This document shows, one piece after another, positions 13,334 to 24,742 of a DNA stretch of 64,000 bases. A program made the position numbers and the translations under genes. The DNA lies in contig JAYKKT010000061.1 in the NCBI GenBank assembly GCA_036023115.1, forward strand, positions 15,335,001 to 15,399,000. Reading direction: 5' to 3'. Within the stretch, counting starts at the first letter, position 1. Each line of letters starts with the position of its first letter. The notes beneath the pieces are model-generated. The model was not told where the DNA came from. It saw only the letters and a program-made list of their open reading frames with translations, and did no database searches. Source of the DNA: Brasenia schreberi (Eukaryota > Streptophyta > Magnoliopsida > Nymphaeales > Cabombaceae).

Positions 13334-13692
13334 GAATAAAATAAGCATCTAAAAACATAACACCATTAATTTCAAGGAAAACATGCTACATGTTATGATC
13401 ATCACTTTACAAGACATAAAAAAATTTAGCTACAATAATGTAAACATATGAAAGCATAATACTATTTTTTCAAAAAAAGCATGTTATATCTTAGGATCAT
13501 TACTAAGCAGGTTGACACAAATATTTTTAACTATAATAATGTCCACATGTAAAAGCATAATACCATTAATTTTAAGAGCATGCTACATGTAAGAATTATT
13601 ACTATACAAGTTGATATATAAACAAATTTAACTACAATAATATAAGCATGCAAACCATAATATCATCAATTTCAGGAAGAACATGCATTTTA
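13334..13692. repeat. 100-bp tandem repeat array, right part
   Basis: About 3.5 diverged copies of the unit also seen at 8248-8417, with starts near 13381, 13480, 13579 and 13681, giving a period of 98-102 bases. The unit has no open frame and is AT-rich. Confidence 0.75.
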
Positions 13693-15004
13693 ACCAATCA
13701 ATTATTAACTAGTCTTTTTAGTAGCTTTCTCTTTCAATGTGAATAGCTTTTGCTTTGATAAGTATGCACTATCGTGTATACTTGATTGAACATAATAAAG
13801 GATATAGTATGATCTACAACTTCTATATGTCGGTCGAGTATGGATGTCCCATTTTCAAATACATTCTTTGTTGACAATTTTTATGTATCTCTTCACTTAT
13901 AGTGACAAGCTACCTCCCAAATTTGTCTACTTTGGTTTCTCCAATACCATACCTAAATTACTTGTTAGGAAAATATATATGGTTCATGATGATGTGATTG
14001 AGTAGAGATTATTACTAACGTTAACATCATTTCATTTGCTTCCTATCTAACTTTTATATCATACTGAAGACACTTAAATAAAAATATAAAAGATTTAAAC
14101 TAATATCGAACTTTAATAATATCTTTTAAAACTCTATAATACATGTATTTCCTACAACCTATTGTTGCAACACCACTATTTTGTGGGATTGAACCAAGAT
14201 ATTTAAATTAATTATTGCCTACAAATATCATGAGGTTACGTTACAATCATGAAATCAATCATCATACTAATCATGAGACACATGAGAGGCATGGAATGAT
14301 TCTACTAATTGTGAGAAAGCTTGATTCCATCAACATGAAATTCAATCACGGAATCATATATCATAATAAGCATTGAGTCAGTTCAACACATGACCTACAA
14401 TAATTTGGTTCAACATGGATCAAAATTAGAAAAGCATTGAGTCAAACAAACGTATTTATCATGGAATCTAATCAACATAAGGCATAAAACCAGAGAAGGA
14501 ACATGAGGTAATTCAACATATGCACATTAAACAATTCAGCAACACATTAGTATAGGATGATTCAACGACCAACGATCAAGTTACAAACCAAAACAACATA
14601 GATTTGAAAGAAAATCATTCATTAAAGTGCTGATTAACATAAGGGTTTAACTCGTACATAGCATATGGAATAGGAGACAAAATATCTTAGATCAATGAGA
14701 ACTAAATGGGACTACCTATTAATCCTAAGGCAAATCTATTGGCAGGAGTGAGAGAGATCAACTTTGTTGATGTAGGGGGCAATAACGAAAGAGAGAGAAA
14801 GAGAGCAACTTTGCTGATGGATCAATGGAGGGAGCAACTGTCCTGTAGAGATTTAGAGAAACGTAGAGAGAGAGGTTGGACAACGAACGCCAAACAAAGA
14901 TTGAAAAGGTAAAAGTTTATTCTCGAGTGTGAAACTTATTTTGGTTGTTGTACTTAACTAATTATGAATGTTATACACCACAATGACAACCATAATTTTT
15001 GAAC
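13693..15004. other. Unassigned DNA with a GA-rich patch
   Basis: No gene recognised. At 14745-14890 there are irregular repeats of GAGAGA with an 'AACTTTG(C/T)TGATG' motif occurring twice. The open frame 14706-14912 (+) mostly translates these repeats and is unlikely to be a gene. Confidence 0.35.
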
Positions 15005-15109
15005 AACTAATTCTGAATATTAAGTTGTTTTTCGACTGTTGGACAGTCAAAATGTCATATTTTATACCGATTGTTATCAACAGTTGAAATTGTTTCCACC
15101 AACAGCCGG
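15005..15109. repeat. Motif cluster resembling a transposon end
   Basis: Short motifs such as CGACTGTTGGACAGTC and 'CAGCCGGAATAG' occur here and again, on both strands, at 47460-47630 and 49480-49780. Clusters of short inverted motifs like these are typical of subterminal regions of plant DNA transposons. No complete element could be drawn. Confidence 0.35.
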
Positions 15110-15905
15110 AATAGACCTATTTTCCACTATTGTATAACTTGTTTAAAAGTATGGTTTCACATGAGAAGAAATTTAACTGTGTGATAAGGGACCCAGTATC
15201 TTGAGCGGCAGAATGCCAAAACATGAAACAAAAGTTAAAACATTTTGAGGAGAAGCGAACTTCCATGCATCTCTTAGATTTGAGGGTATTTACACCCAAG
15301 ATCAGTAGTATAATAAATTTGGATAGTGGAGTGTAGTTTCCCTTTATAGGTACAATAGAACTATCCGTAGACCTCTCCATTAGCTGAGACTTATGCCCAT
15401 GAAAACCATGGTTCCACTCACGATGTCAGTTAGCTATTATTTGACATTGTCTGCTAGTTTCTCCTTCACAGTACAAAGTATTTTGGTGATGCATACTATT
15501 AACATCCACTTCTTCCTCCCTCAAATATGACTCTTGTTAAATGGGCTTCTCAGTTATATTGAACTGCCTTTACTACGGGAAAGATTAAGTTAGGAGAAAT
15601 TATTTCATCAGGGAGTTCCATAAGCCACCTTCTTCTAGATGGAATTAGGGAGATGAAGTGGGGTAAGAACCAGCAGTGTTTATTGAAGGGCTGAAAAATT
15701 CAAATTTGTGCAAGAGTGTAATAAATCGGGATGGTTGGCATGTATATACATTAAACAAATATATAAAAACGTTTCAAAATGAATCAGCTCGATCATGGGT
15801 CTAGTATGGCAGTCATTGCATTGGATCATGAGTCCAGTTTGGCTATCCACCATTGAGCATGCAAGTTTCGTGATGAGCCCAAGTACGGATTGGCACATAA
15901 CACAT
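15110..15905 (-). repeat. Block P, copy 1 (segmental duplication)
   Basis: This block aligns by eye with 35900-36700 and 56480-57030 in the same orientation. The best-conserved part (15320-15430) matches 36100-36220 and 56633-56745. In the other two copies the block lies about 2.3 kb upstream of a minus-strand GDU gene. Here no GDU is visible at the corresponding place (about 13.1 kb), which instead lies inside the transposon-split array. The block's function is unknown; it could be a decayed gene, a promoter-distal element or simply part of the duplicated unit. Confidence 0.7.
15117..15380 (-). CDS. Candidate small ORF in block P (copy 1), unidentified
   Basis: An 87-codon frame starts MERSTDSSIVPIKGNYTPLS. 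The second copy of the block (36016-36162) begins with the same start codon and a related peptide, sharing MERS, SS, VPI, G and TPLS at the same positions, before it stops at 48 codons. In the third copy (about 56700) the start codon is missing and the frame is shifted. Base changes between copies 1 and 2 hit both silent and non-silent positions, so conservation as protein is not shown. I do not recognise the family. The frame could be the first exon of a decayed gene or chance. Confidence 0.2.
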   Translation of the reverse strand: MERSTDSSIVPIKGNYTPLSKFIILLILGVNTLKSKRCMEVRFSSKCFNFCFMFWHSAAQDTGSLITQLNFFSCETILLNKLYNSGK

Positions 15906-17420
15906 GGAGCTCAAAGGAAACTTTATCCAGTTTAAAATTGGGGTTCCAGATGATCATCTGCAAATTCTATCATGTATTTGAGTTCTTGACAAAGTATATC
16001 AAGAGTCGTGCACAATATGTTTCCTTATTCAAGCTATAAGTGCAACTGCACGGAGCTGCTCGCAAGACACTCGGCGACAACTCAAATTAAGCCGAGTCTT
16101 ATCGAGCTGGAGTAGTGCTTGACATGTGCTGCTTGAGCTCACCAATATACTCTACTCAAATTGCTTGCGCGCCTAACGATATAATATACATATATAAAAT
16201 ATTCCCCAATTAAAGTCAAGGTCCATCTCCCTCACGGGCTTGGTTGAGCTTGATCGAACTGGAACTCATAGAGCTCCTTCCTTGGCCGAGCTGAATCCAT
16301 CTGTTGATGAGCTTGTTGAAGCTCGAACCCAGCTGTTCATGAACGCCCACAGTATTGTCAAGTCCTTTATATGAAGCAATATCCTGGAAAGGTCTGTAAC
16401 CCCACCTTGTCAAAGTTTGCTGGCCAACAATGATCGATCTACATGTTTTCCTCCCCAAGTCCCATCCACTTTATATTCTTCAATTTGGGCATCGTGGGGT
16501 TATTGTACTTCCCAAAAGAAAAATGTTGTGCCTTTCCTTTTCCTTTACACTATGCGGAAGATTTTTGAGACTAATGGAGCAAAGACGTGGCCCACAGACA
16601 GACCTGAGGATCACCACGGCTATATAGTTGGTGGTTGGCTAGAAAGTAAAGAAAAAATTGAAAGAGAATCCGTACAAAAGGTCTAAATATATTCAATATT
16701 TCAAATTATTTCTCGGTAGAGTAAGTTTTATGTAGAAATATTGAGTTGATTCATATATATACATGGTGTTTCTACTGTGGAAACAAGATCTACCTCAATA
16801 TCATTATTGTTGTTTCCTTTAATTTTAGTCATATTTTCTTGTAGCATTTAACCTCTCCATTTTCACCAACTTGCAATGTACGGTGATGTTTTCATTAATC
16901 ATATTAATTTTCTAAAATACATTTTCTAAATCTTTACTGTAAATATATCAATTTTAATTTTTGTATCATCAATTGTGAATGAAATAATCAAAATCTAATT
17001 TTAGATATTTTCTCTATCAAAGCAGCACTTGTTATGTAAAGTTCTCAACCGATATCTTTGAAGCATGAAGAAATCAGCGATGTTGACATTTAACTCTAAT
17101 AAAGTAAGAATATTATACTTTAACTTTCGTTGCAACACTTGGGGACCTTCCTCTGCATCTTTAAAATTGTTAATCATATCTAAATCGTCTTTAAAATGTA
17201 TGACTAACAAATTCAAAAGTAGGTTTGAACCCACTGCACCAGAAACTTTATTGGTGCCTCAATGTCTCAGTCAAAAGCTTCCACACACGCAGAGAGAGAG
17301 AGAGAACCAGTGGGCATCATCTTCAGAGATTTGTTAAGCAACCGGATCTACCTTTTCCACAATATAAAGCAGCAATGCAGCCTAGACCTCCAGCAGACGA
17401 TTCGCCTACCGCATGCCCTC
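15906..17420. other. Unassigned DNA with a GAGCTC-rich segment
   Basis: Between 16030 and 16345 words such as GAGCTC, GAGCTTG and TCGAGCT recur on both strands. This is a pattern seen in small hAT-type transposons of plants; a similar patch is at 50100-50225. Overlapping open frames at 16216-16686 have no recognisable domain. A short GA repeat is at 17287-17304. Confidence 0.3.
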
Positions 17421-17424
17421 AGCG

Positions 17425-17715
17425 TAAAAGGAAAATGAGTCATCACATAACCCTAGATTTTCTTGGTCGAGTTGCCGCGCATATGCAAAGTCGCATTTAA
17501 ATGCGCAATCAGCAGTGCTATACACGTCAATCTTTAAAAGTTTTCTAGTAGCTGGAAGCTTGGTATTAGAACATTAATTTCGAAACGTTATTGGTTTAAA
17601 AGCTAATGCGCAGCTTCGCGCATATGCTAAAACCCGTAGATGCTTGTTCTCTTCGACTAATCTGTCTCAAAGATGAGCTTGAAATTATCAGTTTATTAGG
17701 AAATGCACCAAGCGA
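17425..17715. repeat. Block Q, copy 1 (segmental duplication)
   Basis: The sequence around CTTGGTCGAGTTGCCGCGCA (17462) and the following 250 bases match 30738-31000 in the same orientation, including 'GCAGTGCTATACACGTCAA' and 'CAGTTTATTAGGA'. It has no identified coding content. It is locally GC-richer than its surroundings. Confidence 0.75.
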
Positions 17716-19080
17716 TCTAACCATAAACCATGCATTATCTTGTCAACCATCGATAGATATATTTCATTTCATTCTATAGAACCCTCCAAAACCTGACGTT
17801 TAAACACAACGTTAAGTGTTTCACTATACTTTGGTTGGTCATAGACATGGCATAATACCCTTGTACCTCTAACATGAGTTCATATCTCAAAGCAATGCAC
17901 CGGACAGGAGGATGGGCTTAGCAGAAATTAGAAATATCAGCAACCAATTATAATGTGAAATGTGAAGAATATGCCTTTGAATGCAAGGTATATGCTAGTA
18001 ACAATATATGCTAGCATCTCTATACAAATCTAAACTATCCAATTTAAACGATGGATTGTCAAGATTTGAATTTAAAAAATAGAAAGGTTCTTTTCTAACT
18101 AACTACACTTGCAAAAAGTAGAAGCATACATTTTGCTTTTAAAATTAAAATATCAATGATTCATCTTTTAAATTAGATGATTGATATTTGTTTCAATATA
18201 GTGTAATATCATTATCATATGTCTAGATTCTCATATATGTGAGTGTGGATGTGGGAAGTTGGAGGATGCAAATCAAATTTGTAAAACTCCATCCAAACCC
18301 GTCTCGACAAACCACCGATCAAGGACAATGAATTGAAAACCAAAAAATAGAAAAGTACATGGACTTTATGCAGGGTACTTGATTACCCTCAAACGTATTT
18401 TTCATTATCAATCATCTATGACCCTTGATCAAATGGTCAAGAATATGCACCATATCTGTCCCCATTACCGGCTGGGCAGAAGAGAACCCCAACCCTTAGC
18501 CACACTGCTAAGGTTCGGGGTGGGGCCAGTTATAGATATACCCATGCCCAACCCACCCCATTGCCATTCCTAACAGGCACGACCTCACCTACTTGATATG
18601 AAGACGAAATAACATGACGAATGGTAAAATAAATTACCAATACTTAATATTCAACGCGGAAGGTGAACACCGATCTTTGGTTGGTTTCCTGTTGTATTAC
18701 CAACAGTTCAATTGCAGCCCAGTTGTTTGGGTTTTTGTGCCGTTCTCATATTGCCCTCTCTATGTCGAGCCACTGAAGCTAAAACATCGGTGGGTTCGGC
18801 AGAATTTGAGAGAGACTGTAACTACCGTTAATAGAATGTGAAGAATAGCTATAAAAAGAAGGCAATTATCATATCGTGGAACCTTTATGCATTCAAAGTT
18901 ATATCTCACCTGGCTAGGGGCACTAATTGAATGGACGTAGTTCTTTTCTATTGATTTGAAGCAAAAGCGTTAGCAAAAGTTCCGTGTAAAATGGTGTTTC
19001 TCACATATTATTTGCATGGTGTTTCTTATATATTTTATATAATGATAAAGGGTGTTGTGTATATGGTGTATGTATAAACT
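17716..19080. other. Unassigned DNA with a hAT-like MITE end
   Basis: At 18480-18575 a GC-rich stretch ends in CCCCATTGCCATTCCTAAC. In reverse complement this is the usual start of a common plant hAT-type miniature element (GGAATGGCAATGGGG). Its partner end was not found. Around 18905-18920 'CACCTGGCTAGGGG' resembles the head of the tRNA-type SINE at 53720 and may be a truncated copy. No gene recognised. Confidence 0.4.
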
Positions 19081-19084
19081 ATCC

Positions 19085-19205
19085 CGTAACAACTTTTGTA
19101 CCAGTGGGGACTAGACTCAGAAGTTGTAGGTCTGAGATCGATACCCTGACAATGCATACCTGGCTTCGACCTCCCCTTTGTAATTAAAATGAAAAACAGT
19201 CCGGA
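19085..19205 (+). mobile_element. tRNA-derived SINE copy
   Basis: A pol III B-box-like sequence (GAGATCGATACC, 19134-19145; consensus GGTTCGANNCC) is followed by GCATACCTGGCTTCGACCTC and CCCTTTGTAATTAAAA. The same arrangement is found at 53720-53832. SINEs of this type are transcribed by RNA polymerase III and moved by LINE enzymes. Confidence 0.55.
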
Positions 19206-19224
19206 CCCTTTATTGTTGAACAAA

Positions 19225-19400
19225 TAAATTGTAGCTAGCCATTAAGGCAACCTACTTCTTCCATTATGTGTTATAATCTTTACTAGCGTTTAATCAAGCA
19301 GGCAATATGTCTGGCACTTTCCGAAGAAAAAAACAGTAATTATGGTCAGATCATCTGACTATTACTGTGCGTAGCCACGAAAGCTTACAATGTAAAATTT
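19225..19400. repeat. Block R, copy 1 (segmental duplication)
   Basis: AAGGCAACCTA, TTCTTCCATTAT, the 'TTTAATCAAGCAG' core and the following 'CAGTAATTATGGTCAGATCATC' region align with 31585-31730. Blocks Q and R keep the same order in both places, though the spacing differs because of insertions. Confidence 0.65.
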
Positions 19401-20358
19401 TATAATTTTCCCTAGCGTTTAATCAAGCACGTTTAAATAAATAGATTTCACTGGTCAGCACGTCAGTGCTGTCAATTTTATTCTTTATTAACATTTTGCA
19501 ATGTAAAATTTTATAATTTTTATGCATTTATTGTTAGGAGATCCCTTTAGTTTGATTGTATGCAGCCCAATGGAGTGTTTCTGTATCGTCTTCTGCTTGA
19601 ATGAACTTCCCACCTTTGGTGGAGAAAAATGAAGTCTTTTGATTCTACAAGAAAATTGTATTAAATGTAATTCTTTTACTTAATTTTTAACTAATAAATT
19701 TATTTTTCTAAATAATTACATGTTGAATTTATGTACTCATGTTCAACACGACTAACTTCATCTCCTGTTCGGCCAGCTTGGATAAATAACCAAATCAGAG
19801 AAACATAAACGAAACTAACAGTCGATAAAGAAGTCATAAACCGCCTCCAATGGGCTTCGTTTCCTTTACCAACTGTAGCGATCGGTGCACTGCACACAAC
19901 AGTTGAGGGAAATTCTACAAAGAGAAACGTAATTATTTCTTGAACAAGCAAACGATAGTTGTGGGAAGCTTTTCAAAAACTTAAGCCTCATAATAAGCTT
20001 GCCCAATATTTACCAAAACCACACGCGTTTTTCTATTTCTAACTCCAATTTCTGTAAACTTGCTTCCGGTCAGATCTTTGTTTGGTGGTGTCGAGTACAG
20101 AGAAAAAATTCCAACTTTGCTCTAGAAGTATGAATTTGAAAATAAGCCGAGAACCAAAGGACGGACAAGTACGAGCAAGCGAATCGCATGTTCCCTCTCT
20201 CTCTTAATGCTCGTGAAAAGGGGGAAGTACGAGCAAGCACAAAAATGAGCATCTTCTTTATTCTTCCAACCTTTTTGTTGACATGGTGAAATTTTTCACA
20301 CGTTCCCTCTCTCTCTTAATGCTCGTGAAAAGGGGGATCCCCTTCATCAATCCAGGCA
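19401..20358. other. Intergenic DNA flanking copia element 1
   Basis: A short direct repeat of 'AATGTAAAATTTTATAATTTT' lies at about 19390 and 19500. No gene recognised. Confidence 0.35.
20190..20337. repeat. 36-bp direct repeat
   Basis: Two identical 36-base copies (20190-20225 and 20302-20337) are 112 bases apart; both begin GTTCCCTCTC and end AAAAGGGGGA. A 13-base word (AGTACGAGCAAGC) also occurs twice, at about 20168 and 20226. They lie immediately outside the copia LTR at 20364. Confidence 0.85.
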
Positions 20359-20363
20359 CTGGC

Positions 20364-20825
20364 TGTTGCCTTTTCTTGATGTCTGCTTGTCGGATTCTGG
20401 CTTTCTATCGACCTTCGCTCTTGTTCGTTGACGTTCTGTTCTTTGTGGTTTTTGCTTCTCAGGTACGCCTAGAGCAGAAGAATAAGGGTATGGATGTTGT
20501 TTTCGTTTGAGGTTTCCTCTCAATGGGGTTTTCCTGGAAGCTATTTCAGTTTCGATATTCCGATCTCTACTTCTTGTTTTTGTTTCTTGCTTTTACTGCT
20601 TTGTATTTATAGAGCAGTGCGTGCTCCTACCTTCCCGGTTTATCCCACTAGGCTTTCCTCTTCAAGAGCTCCTATAACCGGATTGTTACCGTGTCATCTA
20701 GTGTCTAGTGGTTTCGCTTTTATGTCCTTTACAACCATCCTTTTCGTAACCCATCCACAGAAACGATTAGATGGTCACTCCAGTCATTTCTATGCCGGGT
20801 TGCCTTGAATGGCCATTGCCTTACA
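20364..20825 (-). repeat. 3' LTR of copia element 1
   Basis: A 462-base copy that aligns over its whole length with 25519-25960. It starts TGTTGCC and ends TTACA; the bases just inside the element (TCTCTCACCT) are a plausible polypurine tract on the minus strand. A minus-strand TATA-like word (CTATAAATAC) lies at about 20603-20612. Confidence 0.85.
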
Positions 20826-20941
20826 TCTCTCACCTGACATACTGGTGTTCCTCCCACATTTACGGGGTTTTCCTTGTAATGTTATTTCATGATTGCTACT
20901 ACAATCTCTGCCCGTTGTGTGGTTATTTACCTACACAACAA

Positions 20942-21560
20942 TCAAACATATCTCAAACCCATGTTCGTAACATGTTTTGAGAAAAGTTCTTCTGTTATGC
21001 CTTTAGTCAAGGGTTCTGCCAATATATCATTTGTTGGCATGTATAAGATGGATATTTCCTTTCTCATAACCATATCACGAACATAGTGGTATTTAACCAT
21101 TATATGCTTGCTTTTTGAGCAATCCACTCCACTCTTGATAAGAGTAATTGTTGCATTGTAGTCATAGTAAATGACAATTGACTCGTCAACTATTTTCAGC
21201 TTCAAATCATGTATGAAGCAGCTTCCTGTTTCTTACAAGCCAAAGAAACAGCATGACCTCCAAATAAGAATATTTACCTCGAGGTAGATTTGTTGTCATC
21301 TTTGCTCCCTGCAAAGTCAGCATTTGAGTATCTTACCACTTTCAGTTCATCTGCTTGAAAACATAGTTTCAAGTCTCTTATTCCTTTTAGATATCTTAAA
21401 ATCTTTTTTATAGCTGTCCAATGTTGTCATCCAGGATTACTTTGATATCTACTCACAATACCAACAACAAATCTGATATCAGGTCTTGTACACAACATAA
21501 CATACATCAAGCTATCCACTACTTGTGCATACAGAATGTTAGGCTTATCGTCTCCTTCAC
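20942..21560 (-). pseudogene. Copia 1 RNase H domain (degenerate)
   Basis: The last open part (20942-21205) reads KLKIVDESIVIYYDYNATIT near its start, then KSKHIMVKYHYVRD and EPLTKGI, ending MGLRYV. These match the C-terminus of copia polyproteins, where the motif is D-N-x-A-A-I; here the asparagine is replaced by tyrosine (DYNATI). The upstream part of RNase H (about 21210-21560) is readable only with frameshifts. The stop lies just before the polypurine region and LTR, as expected. Confidence 0.8.
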
Positions 21561-21618
21561 CGCAATAATCAGCCTTACTTAGTTTAACCCTTTTTTCAAT
21601 GGGTGTAATAACAGACTT

Positions 21619-22362
21619 TCATTTACCCATTTTGAACTTCTTGAGGATATAGTCAATATATTTCTCCTCACTTAGGCATAAGAGTTTAGATTCTTTATCT
21701 CGAAAAATCTTTACACCCAGGGTATAGGATGCTTCCCCCATATCCTTTATTTCGAACCTTGAGTTTAACCATGACTTGGTTTTGACAATCATCTCATTGT
21801 CATTATTAGTCAGCAATATATCATTTACATATAATGATAAGATGACAAAGTGGCTCCCACTGTTCCAGACATATACACAGTGATCAAGTTTATTAGCCAC
21901 AAACCCAAGTTCTATAATGTTATTTTAAAAAGTCAAATACCATTGGTGAGGTGACTGTTTCATGCCATATAGAGATTTTCTCAACCTATATATTTTATCT
22001 TCTTAGCCTTCAACTATAAATCCTTCGGACTGCTGCATGTATATTATTTCATCTAAATCTTCTTTTAGAAAAGTTGTCTTTACATCTAATAGATGTAAGT
22101 CCAAATCATAATATGTAGATATTGTGAGGATTATCCTTATGGATGCAAATTTCGTAGCTGGAAAATATGTCTCAACATAATTTATCTCCTCTTTTTGCGA
22201 AAAACTCTTTGCAATAAACCTCACTTTGAACTTGTCAATTGAACCATCAACCTTGTATTTCTTTTTCAAAATCAATTTACAACCTATAACTTTCCTTCCT
22301 TTTGGTAAATCAGTCAATTCTGAGACTTGGTTTTCCTCAGTAGATTCAATTTCCTTATCCAT
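21619..22362 (-). pseudogene. Copia 1 reverse transcriptase (catalytic motif changed)
   Basis: Two open pieces, 22003-22362 and 21619-21900, together cover most of the domain. The first has KVIGCKLILKKKYKVDGSID, the start of the copia reverse transcriptase, and DLHLLDVKTTFL. The second has LYVNDILL, where active elements have YVDD; the second catalytic residue is asparagine rather than aspartate, which should abolish polymerisation. Compared with the second copia element of this window (61850-62480) the sequence is closely related. Confidence 0.85.
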
Positions 22363-22517
22363 GACTTTTTTCAGTCTGTTGTTTTCGATGAGTTGAGAGC
22401 TTGTTGATAAGTCAAGTTATCAGTCAACTTATCTAAATCTACAGAATTACACACTTCTTGTATAAAATAAGTGTGATAATCCTTTAAGTAGGGCAGAGTG
22501 GTCCTAGGTCTTTTATG

Positions 22518-22799
22518 TCAACTTAAACTTTTGGTTGTTTCAGGAAGATCTTCTATGGGTTCAAATGATGATTGATCTAAGTCTACTAGATCGTCAGTAT
22601 ATTCATCATTATTTTTCGAGATGTCATTCTTAGTATCTTCTAAGAATTCAATATCTTTGCTCTCTATTAGTTTGTGGTCTATATGATAAAAATGAAATCT
22701 CTTTGAACCTTTAGGATATTCGATGAATATACATCTCAAGGACCTACTATCTAGCTTATCTTTAGACTCATCAAGGATCTTCACATAATATAAGCACAA
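22518..22799 (-). pseudogene. Copia 1 post-integrase region
   Basis: The 93-residue frame contains DESKDKLDSRSLRCIFIEYP and the GSKRFHFY segment, the stretch between integrase and reverse transcriptase of copia polyproteins. It directly follows a piece reading GLFKLN, which belongs before the integrase core. The whole DDE integrase has therefore been deleted at about 22800-22850. Confidence 0.8.
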
Positions 22800-22867
22800 T
22801 CAATATAAGAAGAAGAATTTTAATTTTGATTATCATTTAGTTTGAACAGTCCATGTTCAACATCAAA

Positions 22868-23800
22868 TTATATAGAGAATAATATTATCTCATGTTTCTC
22901 CACAATCACCTTGCTAGAAATAAACTTGACCTCAAAACATTTCTTTACTAAGGCAAGGACCAAAACTAGATTGCACCTTATAGATGGCACATTCAATACA
23001 TTAATCTTTATAATCGGTTTGCCTTGTAGAAAGATTCTAAAGGACCCAATACCCAAAATATCTGAGAAATTGTTATTTCCTATGTACACCGAATGTTCTC
23101 TTAGTTTATATTCCTTTAGATCCATTGCTCCTTCCTTGGTCTTCGATATATGTCTGTCACTCAAGAGTCGATCCACTACCCAATCACTAGGCGGTTCATA
23201 TAGAGATATTCTGATATCATGCAGATTATGTCCTACTTTTCTTAGTAATTTTTCTTTTTTGTTTTTACTCATATGTTCTTGCTTTATTACTAGTTTCAGA
23301 AGCAATTCAGAAAGGTTAATTTTTTGCCCTAATCTGAGGGTAGTGGTAACCATGTTCCATGATGAGAGAAGTCTATTCAAGATTGTTGATATCTGCATTG
23401 GTTTCGGGATGACTGACTTTGCTACAACTAAGTCCCTAACCATTACCAACATGTGATTTACATGTTCTACTATGTTTTCTCCTTCTTTCATTTTGAAGAA
23501 ATTATATTTTTATAGTAGCAACTTAACATATAGTTTGACAGTTGTGTCATATTTGGCTGTTATGGAGTCAAACAATTCTTTTGCTGTCTCGTATTCTTCA
23601 AAGACCCTAATCAAGTCATCCTCCATGTATGCCAACATAACAATTCTTGTTATTGTGTCGTCCCTTAGAAATGTTTTATATATTTCTATTTGTTTCTCAA
23701 TTGCGTATGGTGGTGACAGACGTACAGTTTTCTTTAAGACATACTCAACACCTTCTAGTGTTAGACTAAGTAGAATTCTTATCTTCCATGTTTAGAAGTT
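22868..23800 (-). pseudogene. Copia 1 gag and protease (degenerate)
   Basis: From about 23800 the minus strand gives the gag segments (a WK.RI..TLEG region, then LAYMEDDLI and YDTTVKLYVKLLL). This is followed by an open frame 22868-23491 with GENIVEHVNHMLVMVRDLV and the gag C-terminus. The zinc knuckle is missing. The frame then runs into the protease region, where the DSG active site should follow W.V; here it reads VDRLLSD, so the glycine of the catalytic triad is lost. The plus-strand frame 22842-23456 is a shadow. Confidence 0.75.
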
Positions 23801-24119
23801 CAGACCCGTTTAATTTTTTAATTTTTGTCAGTTCCTACACACATATTTTAGAGTTTATTTTTATGTGTTTGGCAATTATAACAATTAGAAGGTCTAAAAA
23901 AAAAATATTAAATAGGTAACAAAATACACATAACATGAATCTAATTAGAACGATGCAGAATGTCGCAAAAATGACTTGAAAATAACTCATTTCTAATATA
24001 TAGAAGCAACTGGGATAAACTCATAATTTTTCCAACAAATTTTTGCCTTTGATAATTTCTCAAAATATTAGAGGTAAAACTGTAATTTTAACTATCTGTC
24101 CACTTTTCTAATTTTAAAA

Positions 24120-24501
24120 ATCAGAAATGAAGATGTTGAGATGGATGAAATGAGAGAATATCGTTTAAGATGGTTTGGACATAAAGAAAGAAGATCAAAA
24201 GAAGAACCTGTAAGAAGGTACGAAAAACTAAATTTGAAAAGTATTAAAAGAGCTAGAGGGCGACCACAAAAGTGTTGGAAATAAACAATAAAGAATGATC
24301 TAGCTTATTGTGAGTTAACTGCTAACATGACACATGATAGGGATCTGTAGAAACAAAGAATCCATGTAGCCGACCCCGTCTAGTATGTAGCCGACCCCGT
24401 CCATGGAGCTGACCCAGGTAGTAAGCTAAAGAAGCATACGGACTGGACCCAAGCGTTGAATTGTTGTTGTTGTTGTTGTTGTTGTTGTGTTGTTGTTGTT
24501 G
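24120..24501 (+). mobile_element. RTE-type LINE, 3' fragment with TTG tail, nested in copia 1
   Basis: The plus strand reads EMREYRLRWFGHKERRSKEE, PVRRYEKLN and RARGRPQKCWK, then KNDLAYCELTANMTHDR and QRIHVADPV, with stops. This is the typical C-terminus of plant RTE-clade LINEs. It is followed by the 3' untranslated motif TAGCCGACCCCGTCTAGTAT, partly duplicated, and a TTG microsatellite tail (24461-24501). It is 5'-truncated and has an internal deletion near 24140. It lies in antisense orientation in the leader of the copia element, so it arrived later. Confidence 0.85.
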
Positions 24502-24742
24502 ACAACATTTGAAATCGGTTGGAGGTAGTAAGCTAAAGAAGCATACGGACTAGACCCGAGCGTTGAAGCTCTGGACATACTCTCCATATTCCATTATGTC
24601 TCGTTTTAAACGCAGCCCACCACTGAAAACATTGCAGCAAACATCAGAGGTAAACAAGGATATCACGTATAAGATACAATATGCTGCCCATAGCGTTGAA
24701 GCTCCAGACATACTCTCCATATTCCATTATGTCCCGTTTTAT
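24417..24742. repeat. Two interleaved direct repeats around the LINE tail
   Basis: A 44-base segment (GGTAGTAAGCTAAAG to GCGTTGAA) occurs at 24417-24460 and, with two differences, at 24524-24567. A second segment starting AGCGTTGAAGCTC and covering about 50 bases occurs at 24559-24609 and 24692-24742. The TTG tract lies between the first pair. Confidence 0.85.

Noticed and set aside
8248..13692. The 100-bp repeats considered as LTRs of one element
   Set aside because: They are tandem within each side, and the unit phase continues across the insertion, which fits an interrupted array rather than terminal repeats.
22842..23456. 204-codon plus-strand open frame, one of the longest in the window
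   Set aside because: It is the antisense shadow of the copia gag/protease frame at 22868-23491.
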